From assembly GCA_903822205.1 (NCBI GenBank), contig CAIJOK010000039.1:43383-107382 (forward strand): a DNA stretch of 64,000 nt, written 5' to 3'. Positions 37,487 through 46,118 of this stretch are shown here, piece by piece. The stretch is from an uncultured beta proteobacterium. GTDB lineage: Bacteria > Pseudomonadota > Gammaproteobacteria > Burkholderiales > Burkholderiaceae_C. The notes below the pieces were generated by a model that was given only the letters and a program-made list of their open reading frames with translations, was not told the origin of the DNA and did no database searches. The position numbers were made by a program, and so were the translations under genes. Position 1 is the first letter of the stretch. Each line of letters begins with the position of its first letter.

Positions 37487-39166
37487 TCAGCGAATGGTGA
37501 TATCGACCACGTTGGCGGTCATATCGGGGTTGAGACTTTTAAACTGTGTGATCACGTCATCCAGAGAGTGCGATGGAATTTTGCTCAGATCATTGACGTT
37601 AACGAGATCGGTGGGCATGAGCAACTCTTTGTCTGAGCCGATACAGGCCACACGCTCGCGCCCTGGGCTGTCAAATTTGATCTTGAATCCATTCGACGGC
37701 AAGGTCACTGGCAATTGGCCGGGTAGCATGGCATTGCGGTGAAAACGATTAGGAAAAATCCTGGCGGTATTTTTACCAATATCCTCATAAAAGCAAGATG
37801 CAAACCCCAGATGATTGAGAGACAGGGTTAATCCAAGTAATTCACCCACCTTGTAACTGGGGTTATTGCCACGGTCACTTGTCAGATTCATCTTGAAGGG
37901 CGTACTGGATGCTGGCGCAGTATTTACCGTATTCGCTACATTGGCGTTGGGCGATGGCGCTGACAGCACAGGTATCGTATTTTGCGCACGCGGTTCAGTG
38001 GGAAGAGCAGCAGGGGGTGTGACCGGAATGGCTGCAAGCTGGTTTTGAATATCGTCTTTCAGACTAAAATAAAGGTCAAAATTAACTTTGCCATCGGCGA
38101 TCAAACCCACATAGGCCTGGTATTCCGAGATGGAATCCTTTAGCACGTCGGTCATGATACCGTCCAAAGTTCCCTTGAATCTTGACATGCCAGCCAGTTT
38201 GCGCTGAATAAACAAGATGCGCTCTTTATCTGTGGCCACGTCGTACCATTCGCGCACCTGATCGATCAGCTCAGGATTGGTGGATTCAATATCCAGACAT
38301 TTCCAGTAAGGAACACGGGTAAATTTGCCAAGGGTCTCGATCAATCCCAGCTCAATCAGGGTGCGGTAAGTGGCCCCTACGCCTTCGGAACGGCTTAAAT
38401 CCTTGTTAAAGCTCAGCCCCATTTTGACGACCTTGCCACCGGCCTCGCCCGATCGACCGCCCTTGGTGATGATCATGGTGTTGGATGTGTTGGTTTCCGG
38501 CAAAATTCGACGGGTAGCGGCATCGCCCACGCTCATGTCCATGCTGATGACATCGAAGGACTGGTCTTTGGAATAACCTATGTCCAAGAAAGGCAGTGCG
38601 ACCCCTGCCCCTTTGTTCTCGCGGACGGCGTTATCGTCCAACTGCGTGACGGCCCCCCGGATGTAATAGTCAGGGATTTTGGGAATGTTTCCGCCCTTCA
38701 GCTCAAACAACTTGGCCAAATCGCCTTCACCCGATCCACCATTGGTCAAATCAATAAATTCAAAGGCACCGCTTTTCATTGTCATTTTGGACAGGGCCGA
38801 GATCATCATCTCCTTGTCGCCGGCGTGGGCTTTGCCGGTGGCATCCGGGATGCCGCCTGATGTGATCACAATGCCTTGCTTGCCATTGGCCAGAAACAGT
38901 TCGTCCATGCAGCGCAGCGACTGCGTAAAGTTGGTGATGGTCTTGACTGCGGGTGTTTTGGGGGCTGCACTCACTCTGGCGTGGGTAGCTTTGCCCTCGG
39001 TGGTTCTGGCATCAGCCGCTCTTTCAGAGTCAGACGTGACACCGTTTGAAAAAAAGCCATCGTTGCTTTCGGCGATTGCGCCACAGGTGACTGCTGGAAA
39101 AATCAGCGCGGCCAGACATCTGGGCCATCGTGCGTGGGTGAGAAAATTGGAGGCTTGGTAAGACAT
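37487..39166 (-). CDS. Exported CsgG-like protein with PG-binding-like and DUF4384-like domains
   Basis: 559 residues with an N-terminal signal (RCLAALIFPAVTCGAIAE). Residues about 80-290 follow the CsgG pattern (PDYYIRGAVTQLDDN, DMSVGDAATRRILPETNTSNTMIITK, ATYRTLIELGLIETLGKFTRVPYWKCL). Next comes a peptidoglycan-binding-1-like segment (IQRKLAGMSRFKGTLDGIM), then a Pro-rich linker, then a DUF4384-like beta domain (ARIFPNRFHRNAMLPGQLPVTLP, FDSPGRERVACI). CsgG proteins form outer-membrane secretion pores; here the canonical lipobox is doubtful. Predicted envelope complex with the next gene. Substrate unknown; no curli subunit gene is nearby. Confidence 0.72.
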   Translation of the reverse strand: MSYQASNFLTHARWPRCLAALIFPAVTCGAIAESNDGFFSNGVTSDSERAADARTTEGKATHARVSAAPKTPAVKTITNFTQSLRCMDELFLANGKQGIVITSGGIPDATGKAHAGDKEMMISALSKMTMKSGAFEFIDLTNGGSGEGDLAKLFELKGGNIPKIPDYYIRGAVTQLDDNAVRENKGAGVALPFLDIGYSKDQSFDVISMDMSVGDAATRRILPETNTSNTMIITKGGRSGEAGGKVVKMGLSFNKDLSRSEGVGATYRTLIELGLIETLGKFTRVPYWKCLDIESTNPELIDQVREWYDVATDKERILFIQRKLAGMSRFKGTLDGIMTDVLKDSISEYQAYVGLIADGKVNFDLYFSLKDDIQNQLAAIPVTPPAALPTEPRAQNTIPVLSAPSPNANVANTVNTAPASSTPFKMNLTSDRGNNPSYKVGELLGLTLSLNHLGFASCFYEDIGKNTARIFPNRFHRNAMLPGQLPVTLPSNGFKIKFDSPGRERVACIGSDKELLMPTDLVNVNDLSKIPSHSLDDVITQFKSLNPDMTANVVDITIR

Positions 39167-39349
39167 GGCAGCAACCTTAAGGCAGTTTCAAGATGTATTG
39201 AATGCTAACAGTTTGACGGTCATCGTAGATATAAGTTGGGGCAAACGCTTGTGCGTCTGGCTGGACTGAAACGCTGCAAGATCATGGCACGATGACGAAC
39301 GATGATACACTGTAAAAAAATTATATTCATCATAATTATCTCTACGATC

Positions 39350-39400
39350 GCTGTGACGCACGTATTTGTTGCATAGTGCGCTCTGTTATTAGGATTTATT
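39350..39400 (+). repeat. Dispersed intergenic element, copy C
   Basis: CACGTATTTG then TTGCATAGTGCGCTC (39369-39383), 36-86 bp upstream of the ABC permease start and in its orientation. Matches copy B best around the core. Confidence 0.55.
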
Positions 39401-39435
39401 GGGTAGCAAACATTAATATTGTTGATGTGATTGGC

Positions 39436-40617
39436 ATGAAAACTCTTACCCTGTCCTGGCGTTTTTTATGGGCGCGTCCGTTGGGAGCGGTTCTTAACCT
39501 GCTGCTGCTGGGCTTGGGACTGGCCTCCATCACGTTTTTGCTGCGGGTGTCTGGCCAAGTCAGCCAGGTTTTTTTGCGTGACCTGCAAGGTATTGACGCG
39601 GTCGTGGGGGCCAAGGGCAGCCCGATGCAATTGATCTTGAGCGGCGTTTTACACCTGGATGTACCGCCTGGCAACGTCCCGCTCAAGGCCGTGCAAGCGC
39701 TTCAAAATCATCCGATGGTGGCATCGCTCATCCCCATCAGTCTGGGGGACAGTTTCAGGGGTTTTCGCATTGTGGGCACAGCGCCTGCTTACATCGCACA
39801 CTATCGTGCCAGCTTGGCGCAGGGCCGTGTGTGGCAGACACCGATGCAGGTGGTGCTGGGGGCATCGGTGGCCGACAGACTGGCTTTGCCACTGGGCGGC
39901 ACCTTCACGGGGTCGCACGGGCTAAATGCAGGCGGCCATGACCATGCTGATAACTTTTATACCGTGGTGGGCATTTTGCAGCCTTGTGGCTGTGTGCTGG
40001 ATCGATTGATCTTGACCGACCTTGTCTCGGTCTGGCGGGTTCATGAAGACCACGCTGCCGCACCTGATGTTGACCCAGATCGCGAGGTTACCCTGGCGCT
40101 GATCACTTACAAAACCCCGTTGGCGGCTGTCAGCTTTCCGCGTTACGTCAATTCCAGTACGGTGATGCAGGCGGCGGCTCCGGCGTATGAGGTCACCCGT
40201 TTGCTGAGTATGCTGGGTTTGGGCACAGACGTTCTGCATGCCTTTTCAGGCGTGCTGCTGCTGACTGCCGGACTCAGCGTGTTTGTGGCCCTGTGGAGCG
40301 CCGTGCGTGAACGCCGTGCCGACCTGGCCTTGTTGCGCATGCTGGGTGCTCCCCCCAGGCGAGTCGCAGCGTTGTTGTTGGGTGAGGCCTTGTGGTTGGG
40401 CGTGATGGCTGCTATCTTGGGGCTGATGCTGGGTCAGGGTTTTGCAGTTGCGCTGGCCTGGTTCTTACATTTGAATGCTTTGGTGACGGGCCTGGTTTGG
40501 TCGTCTGGCCTGTGGATGGTGCCCCTGGTTGCGCTGGGGGTATCCGTGGGGGCCGCTCTGCTGCCGGCCTATGGCGCGTACCGAGTCAGTGTGCAACGAC
40601 TGCTGCAAGGTCAGTAG
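39436..40617 (+). CDS. ABC transporter permease, FtsX/MacB-like
   Basis: 393 residues from the ATG at 39436. One N-terminal transmembrane helix (VLNLLLLGLGLASITFLL), a large periplasmic domain (MacB-PCD-like, with HDHADNFYTVVGILQPCGCVLDR), then three helices including the FtsX-domain LWSAVRERRADLALLRMLGAPPRR. Such permeases work with a LolD/MacB-type ATPase that is normally the neighbouring gene; none is in the window. The 3' end overlaps nadB on the other strand by 32 bp. Confidence 0.88.
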   Translation: MKTLTLSWRFLWARPLGAVLNLLLLGLGLASITFLLRVSGQVSQVFLRDLQGIDAVVGAKGSPMQLILSGVLHLDVPPGNVPLKAVQALQNHPMVASLIPISLGDSFRGFRIVGTAPAYIAHYRASLAQGRVWQTPMQVVLGASVADRLALPLGGTFTGSHGLNAGGHDHADNFYTVVGILQPCGCVLDRLILTDLVSVWRVHEDHAAAPDVDPDREVTLALITYKTPLAAVSFPRYVNSSTVMQAAAPAYEVTRLLSMLGLGTDVLHAFSGVLLLTAGLSVFVALWSAVRERRADLALLRMLGAPPRRVAALLLGEALWLGVMAAILGLMLGQGFAVALAWFLHLNALVTGLVWSSGLWMVPLVALGVSVGAALLPAYGAYRVSVQRLLQGQ

Positions 40618-42247
40618 GACTGCTTTGACCCAATGGGTGATGCAGAGGTTCGGGGGTGAGCAGGGTGGGCAGGGCCACCGGCAACAGGGCAGGGTAGTCA
40701 CGGCTAAAGTGCAGACCCCGGCTTTCATGCCGGGACTGCGCTGATCTGACGATCAAATCAGCCACCTGCACCAGATTGCGAAGCTCAAGCAAGTCGCGTG
40801 TGACATGAAAGTGCGCATAAAACTCCTGAATTTCATCTTGCAGCAAAGCGATGCGGTGCGCTGCGCGATCGAGCCGCTTGTTGGTACGAACGATGCCCAC
40901 ATAGTCCCACATAAAGCGCCTCAGCTCATCCCAGTTGTGCGAGATCACCACTGTTTCGTCGGCATCGCTGACGCGGCTGTCGTCCCACTGCGGCAGTGCC
41001 GGCGGCGGCGGGGTGCTGCTGCCCTGGATGGCCTGCGTGGTGGCCTGGGCAAACACCATGCACTCGACCAGTGAGTTGCTGGCCAGACGATTAGCCCCAT
41101 GCAGGCCGCTACAGGCGGTCTCGCCGATGGCGTACAGGTCTGCGATGTCCGTGCGGCCTTCTAGGTCAGCCGATACCCCGCCACAGGTGTAGTGTGCGGC
41201 AGGCACCACCGGAATGGGGTGCTTGGAAATGTCGATGCCAAGCTCAAGGCAGCGTGCATAAATATTGGGAAAGTGCTCGGTCAAAAAGCCCAGAGGCTGG
41301 TGCGAAATGTCCAGATACACGCAGTCAAAGCCGCCTTTTTTCATCTCAAAGTCGATGGCCCGGGCCACGACATCGCGCGGGGCCAGCTCGGCTCTGGGGT
41401 CATGGTGTGGCATAAAGCGGCTGCCGTCAGGCAACAGCAGGCGACCGCCCTCACCGCGAACGGCCTCGCTGATCAAAAAAGATTTGGCATGCGGGTGGTA
41501 CAGGCAGGTGGGGTGAAACTGGATAAATTCCATGTTCTGCACCCGGCAGCCCGCCCGCCAGGCCGCAGCAATGCCGTCGCCGGTCGCTGTGTCGGGGTTG
41601 GTGGTGTACAGATAGACCTTGCCAGCCCCACCTGTGGCCAGGATGGTATGGGGTGCTTGAAAAGTCAGCACCTGGTCGGTCACATCGTCGAGTGCGTACA
41701 GCCCCAGGCAGCGATGCCCGGGCAAACCCACCCTGTCGCTGATGATGAGATCAACCAGCGTGTGGTTTTCAAACAAGGTGATGTTGGGGGTTTTTTGCAG
41801 GTGGTCTATCAAGGTGTTTTGCACGGCAGCACCGGTGGCATCGGTCACATGCACGATGCGGCGGGCACTGTGGCCACCCTCGCGGGTCAGGTGCAACTGG
41901 CCGTCTTCTTCAGAGAACGGCACACCCATCTCTTGCAGCCACGCGATCACACGGGGGGCGTTTTCAACCACAAAGCGCGTGGCATCAGGGTCGCACAGCC
42001 CCGCACCTGCTGTCAGGGTGTCATCGACGTGGGCATCAAAACTGTCGTTTTGGTCCCAAACCGCTGCAATGCCGCCCTGCGCCCAGCCGCTGGAACCTTC
42101 GGCGACGGTTCGTTTGGTGATCACGGCAACACGCTTGTCGTGACTTTGAAGCAGGGCCGCACTCAATCCCGCCAAACCACTGCCCACGATCAGCACATCA
42201 AACACCCAAGGCGCAGCAGGTGGACGGGAAGGTGTTTTTGATTTCAT
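40586..42247 (-). CDS. nadB: L-aspartate oxidase
   Basis: 553 residues from the ATG at 42247; a GTG at 42277 is possible. First step of de novo NAD synthesis: FAD-dependent oxidation of aspartate to iminoaspartate. FAD motif VLIVGSGLAGLSAALLQS, active-site region SSGWAQGGIAA, HTTCGG-like AHYTCGGVSADLEGRTDI and the C-terminal helical domain with the Arg-rich SRHESRGLHFSRDYP are present. nadA and nadC are not in the window. Confidence 0.96.
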   Translation of the reverse strand: MKSKTPSRPPAAPWVFDVLIVGSGLAGLSAALLQSHDKRVAVITKRTVAEGSSGWAQGGIAAVWDQNDSFDAHVDDTLTAGAGLCDPDATRFVVENAPRVIAWLQEMGVPFSEEDGQLHLTREGGHSARRIVHVTDATGAAVQNTLIDHLQKTPNITLFENHTLVDLIISDRVGLPGHRCLGLYALDDVTDQVLTFQAPHTILATGGAGKVYLYTTNPDTATGDGIAAAWRAGCRVQNMEFIQFHPTCLYHPHAKSFLISEAVRGEGGRLLLPDGSRFMPHHDPRAELAPRDVVARAIDFEMKKGGFDCVYLDISHQPLGFLTEHFPNIYARCLELGIDISKHPIPVVPAAHYTCGGVSADLEGRTDIADLYAIGETACSGLHGANRLASNSLVECMVFAQATTQAIQGSSTPPPPALPQWDDSRVSDADETVVISHNWDELRRFMWDYVGIVRTNKRLDRAAHRIALLQDEIQEFYAHFHVTRDLLELRNLVQVADLIVRSAQSRHESRGLHFSRDYPALLPVALPTLLTPEPLHHPLGQSSPTDLAAVVAH

Positions 42248-42328
42248 GGAATTCCAATGGTGTGTGAATGAACTCACAAAAAATTATTAACGCTATGTAC
42301 GGGCTAATATCCAAGCCAAACGCACGTC

Positions 42329-42383
42329 AGTCATGCTTAAATGGCAAGTATAAAGCAGCAGAATAAGTATAAAACTTATTGTG
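42329..42383 (+). repeat. Paired spacer element, copy 1
   Basis: ATGGCAAG (42341) followed 22 nt later by AAAACTTATT (42371-42380). The same two blocks at the same spacing occur at 58611 and 58641. Lies between nadB and the EAL gene. Confidence 0.5.
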
Positions 42384-42409
42384 TAAAGTAGAATGGCTTT
42401 CAGTGATAT

Positions 42410-44173
42410 TCACGGCAATGAGGGTTTTAAAGGACTTGTGGCTTGCAAATAAGCCAGAGCGGCATCTGCCGGCATGGGCTTGCCAAACAGATAGCCTTGC
42501 AGGGTGTCGCAGCCATGGGTGGCTAAAAAGTCGCGCTGGGCAGTGGTTTCAACCCCTTCAGCCACCAGTTCAAGCCGCAGGTTGTGCGCCAACGTGATGG
42601 TGGCCGAGCAGATCACATCGCCGTTCGCATTCACGCCGATGTCGCTGACAAAAGTGCGATCCAGCTTCAGCCGGTCGATCGGAAACAGCTTCAAATAGGC
42701 CAATGACGAGTAGCCTGTGCCAAAGTCATCTACAGCCAACGATACGCCCAATGCCTTGAGCGCTTGCAAGTTGGCAATGCTGATTTTGGGGTCATCCATG
42801 GCGACAGATTCGGTGACCTCCAACTCAATGAACTCGGGCGGCAAGTGATAACGCTGCAACAGTTGCGCAACAAAATGGGGCAGGGTGGTGTCTTTCAGTT
42901 GCAGGGCCGACAGGTTGATCGCCATGCGAATGTCGTGCCAGCCCATCGTGCGCCATTCATGCAGCGTGGCACAGGCTTTGTTGAGCACCCAGGCCCCCAT
43001 CGGAACGATCAGGCCGGTTTGCTCGGCCAGACCAATGAACGCATCGGGATACACGACAGGGCGGCCTTTGGGCTGCCAGCGAATCAGCGCTTCAAACCCG
43101 GTCAGTTGGCCAGTTTGACCGCTCATTTGCGGTTGAAAATACAACAACAGCTCGTCATTCTCAATGGCCCGGCGCAAGTCGGTTTCCAGTTTAAGCTGGG
43201 CATTGACGGCCTCGTTCATGGAATCGGTAAAGAACTGAAAACGATTGCGCCCGACGGTTTTTGCGTGGTTCATGGCCCGGTCGGCATTTTTGGTCAGTGT
43301 GCTGTGGTCGCTGCCGTCATCCGGGAACAAACTGATGCCCAGCGAAACGGTCGCACTGAAATTTTCATGGGCCAGACGCACCGGCGCACAGACCGTGTCG
43401 ATCAACTTTTGGGCTATTTCGGCAACATCGCTGGCCTGTCTCACCTCGTTGATGACCACCACAAACTTGTCGCTCCAAAGTCTGGCAACCGTGTCCACAT
43501 CGCGCACACAAGCACTCAATCGCCCCGCGATGACCTTCAGAAACTCGTCGCCTGCGGCGTGTCCCAGCGTGTCGTTGATGGTTTTGAACCGATCCAGATC
43601 GAGCAACAACAGAGCCAGTTGTACGCCGTTGCTGCGTGCAAGCGCCATCGACTGTTCAAGCCTTGCCTCCAGGGCGAAGCGATTGGCCAAACCCGTGAGC
43701 TGATCATGCAATGCCATTGCGTCCAGCGTACCTTGCAGGTTGTGACTTTTGCTGCGGTACGAAAAGTACGCTGTCATGATGGCACCCACGCCGATCGTCA
43801 TCACCAGCAAGACCCAAAACCGGCGAGGGTTTGAGAGCGCTGATTCCAAAGTGGCGACACCTGAATACCAGTCTCCTACCAAGTTGCCCAAGAAAATGCC
43901 CAAGGTTGAAGCCCCAATCACCAGAACGACAGCACGCCATCCCCGTGGAAAACCACCCGAATCATGAGGCCTGACCAGCCAAACAGAGCCGCCATTGATC
44001 ATCACCCAGATTGAAATCCCGATCGTCTGTGAATACACCATTTGCTGCGACAAGCTGCCGTTGCCAGTACCCCACAGCACTAGGGCGATCACGGTGTTAA
44101 CGACCACCACAGTGGCTGAACTGAGAAGCAGGCCGCGTGACGTAAGCAGAGAATTTTGTGATGCCGATCGCAT
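42410..44173 (-). CDS. Membrane EAL-domain c-di-GMP phosphodiesterase with degenerate GGDEF domain
   Basis: About 587 residues from the ATG at 44173 (GTG at 44266 would add 31). Four or so transmembrane helices (about 15-35, 45-65, 80-100, 118-138), then a GGDEF-family domain in which the catalytic motif reads WSDKF (233-237) instead of GGDEF, so cyclase activity is not expected, then an EAL domain with EALIRW (361-366) and DDFGTGYSS (482-490) intact. Predicted net activity is c-di-GMP breakdown, with the degenerate domain possibly binding GTP as a regulator. A 10-bp-period array lies upstream. Confidence 0.93.
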   Translation of the reverse strand: MRSASQNSLLTSRGLLLSSATVVVVNTVIALVLWGTGNGSLSQQMVYSQTIGISIWVMINGGSVWLVRPHDSGGFPRGWRAVVLVIGASTLGIFLGNLVGDWYSGVATLESALSNPRRFWVLLVMTIGVGAIMTAYFSYRSKSHNLQGTLDAMALHDQLTGLANRFALEARLEQSMALARSNGVQLALLLLDLDRFKTINDTLGHAAGDEFLKVIAGRLSACVRDVDTVARLWSDKFVVVINEVRQASDVAEIAQKLIDTVCAPVRLAHENFSATVSLGISLFPDDGSDHSTLTKNADRAMNHAKTVGRNRFQFFTDSMNEAVNAQLKLETDLRRAIENDELLLYFQPQMSGQTGQLTGFEALIRWQPKGRPVVYPDAFIGLAEQTGLIVPMGAWVLNKACATLHEWRTMGWHDIRMAINLSALQLKDTTLPHFVAQLLQRYHLPPEFIELEVTESVAMDDPKISIANLQALKALGVSLAVDDFGTGYSSLAYLKLFPIDRLKLDRTFVSDIGVNANGDVICSATITLAHNLRLELVAEGVETTAQRDFLATHGCDTLQGYLFGKPMPADAALAYLQATSPLKPSLP

Positions 44174-44682
44174 GAAGAAACCAAAACTAAATGAAGAATT
44201 TGACTTGACCAAGCTGGTTGGTGGCTCATTGTCGCTGTCTGCGAGATCTGTCCAAGATGCACGCACACCCAGACCAACCCCAAAGGGATCGATGGCGATG
44301 GATGGCGATTTATAGAGGTTTATTGTGATTTATTGTGATCTGTTGTGATCTGTTGTGATCTATTGATATCTATTGCGATCAATTACCATCAATTACGATC
44401 AATTACGTACCCAATACGCATCATGAAAATTTTTTACATCATCAGTCAGGTTGGATAGGGGCATTGACCCTATGCGAACGGACGGGGTTGAAGGAGAATA
44501 GAACAGCATAAATCAGCATATTTTGCCTAAATCTCATTCAAAATCAATGGCTTATAGATGTATCTTGTTACAAAGGAAGGCCTTCACACCGCATGGATTT
44601 TGAAAAGTATGGCAGGGTAAAACCCCAAACGCTTGTGTAAAGGACTTATGATAAAATGATTCATGTTCGTTTTATTTATTGA
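44174..44682. other. 509-bp spacer with a 10-bp-period array
   Basis: No gene supported. 44321-44408 is a degenerate 10-bp array. 44420-44682 is AT-rich without recognisable structure and ends in the upstream region of the IS630-like fragment. Confidence 0.6.
44321..44408 (+). repeat. Degenerate 10-bp tandem array
   Basis: Nine units of exactly 10 bp drifting from TATTGTGATT through TGTTGTGATC and TATTGCGATC to AATTACGATC. A 10-bp period is close to the DNA helical repeat, so phased A/T steps may bend the DNA. It lies 150-240 bp upstream of the EAL gene. Confidence 0.85.
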
Positions 44683-45135
44683 ATGATTATGGGCCGTCGA
44701 ATATCTTTCCATCTTGATCCTGCCGATCGCACGTCTTTAAGCGCTATTGTCAAACGCGGTGAGGACTGGCGGCAACGCCAGAGGGCACAGACCCTGTTGT
44801 CTCTGGATGAGGGAATGTCCATCGCTGAGGTTGCCACCCAAGTGGGCATCAACCCCCGTACTGTGGGTACCAGTCGTTCGGCTTGGCTGCAATTGAGGTT
44901 TGATTCGCTCAAAGATGCCGTGCGCTGCGGTGCCCCCAAAAAACTTCCCCCCGACGTGGTGGATCAGCTTGCCCACAGAGCGCTAGCAGCGCCACTGTCC
45001 GCCAAGGCTCTTTTGGCCGAGCATCTGCAAAATGGGGGGACACCCGTTCACCTGAACACCCTGATGACGGCCCTTAAAAACGCTGGACTGGTCTGGAAGC
45101 GCACCCACTACGTTTCCCTCAAGGGCAAGCCCTAG
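44683..45135 (+). pseudogene. IS630-type transposase, N-terminal fragment
   Basis: 150 residues equivalent to the DNA-binding half (OrfA) of IS630-family transposases: a helix-turn-helix after GMSIAEVATQVGINPRTVG and a second winged region (PLSAKALLAEHL, VHLNTLMTALKNAGLVWKRTHY). The DDE catalytic half, which should follow in the next frame, is absent: the stop is 13 bp from the convergent miaA end. Full enzymes are about 340 residues. So it is an incapacitated relic, though the fragment is still open and could encode a DNA-binding protein. Confidence 0.75.
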
Positions 45136-45148
45136 AGGTATCACCCCC

Positions 45149-46105
45149 TCATCCATACGGCTGCGTGTTGGTTTTGTCGCGCACAAAAGCCTCTACCCTT
45201 GCCAGCACCTGCTGCTGTGCATCCGTCGCATCGCAGGCCACCACGTGGCGTTCGGGCATGGATCGCAGCCAGGTCAGTTGGCGCTTGGCAAGCTGCCGGG
45301 TGGCACAAACCACCTTGTCTGGCAGTTCACGCATCGGCCACTGACCGTCCAACGCCTGCCAGGCCTGACGGTAACCCACACAGCGCATGGCCGGCAGCAA
45401 AGGATGCAGGTCACCGCGACCGCGCAGTGCCACCACTTCGTCCATCAAGCCACCGGTCAGCATGGCATCGCAACGCAGGCCGATCTGCCGGTGCAGCCAG
45501 GCACGGTCTTGCGGTTCCAGCGATACGATCAAAGGGTCAAAGGGGTTGTCAGCGACAGTTTGGGTGCTATAAAAAGATGACAGTGGCCGTCCCGTGGCGT
45601 AATAAACCTCCAAGGCGCGTGAGATTCGCTGAGCATCAGCCGTGGCCAGCCGCGCAGCCGTGAGGGGGTCATGCAGGGCCAGTTCGGCATGAAGCGCAGG
45701 CCAGCCGGTCAGCATCGCCCGCTCATGCAGTTGGGCGCGCAAGGCAAGGTCAGCCTGTGGCAGGGCATCCAGCCCCCGTCTGAGCGCGTGCAGGTACAGC
45801 ATGGTGCCACCCACCAACAGCGGCAACTTGCCCCGAGCCGCTATGTCAGCCATCAACGCCCGAGCGTCGTCTGCAAATTCAGCAGCACTGTACGCAGACA
45901 AGGGGTCGCGAATGTCGATCAAGTGGTGGGGAACGGCGCGTCGCTCTGCCAAAGTGGGCTTGGCCGTGCCGATGTCCATGCCGCGATAGACCAGCGCTGA
46001 GTCCACGCTGATGATCTCAATTGGGTAATGCCGGGCCAGGGCAAGCGCCGCCGCTGTTTTACCCGATGCCGTTGGGCCAATCAAAGCCAGATAGCGCACA
46101 GACAT
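45149..46105 (-). CDS. miaA: tRNA dimethylallyltransferase
   Basis: 318 residues from the ATG at 46105; an ATG at 46132 would overlap the upstream methylase gene. Adds a dimethylallyl group to A37 of tRNAs reading UNN codons. P-loop [48 protein letters not shown] and [12 protein letters not shown] are all present. The usual companions mutL and hfq are not adjacent. Confidence 0.96.
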   Translation of the reverse strand: MSVRYLALIGPTASGKTAAALALARHYPIEIISVDSALVYRGMDIGTAKPTLAERRAVPHHLIDIRDPLSAYSAAEFADDARALMADIAARGKLPLLVGGTMLYLHALRRGLDALPQADLALRAQLHERAMLTGWPALHAELALHDPLTAARLATADAQRISRALEVYYATGRPLSSFYSTQTVADNPFDPLIVSLEPQDRAWLHRQIGLRCDAMLTGGLMDEVVALRGRGDLHPLLPAMRCVGYRQAWQALDGQWPMRELPDKVVCATRQLAKRQLTWLRSMPERHVVACDATDAQQQVLARVEAFVRDKTNTQPYG

Positions 46106-46118
46106 GTGGACACCAGGA

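Noticed and set aside
42362-42380. AATAAGT/ACTTATT hairpin as terminator of the EAL gene
   Set aside because: AT-only stem with no T-tract; it is better explained as part of the paired spacer element.
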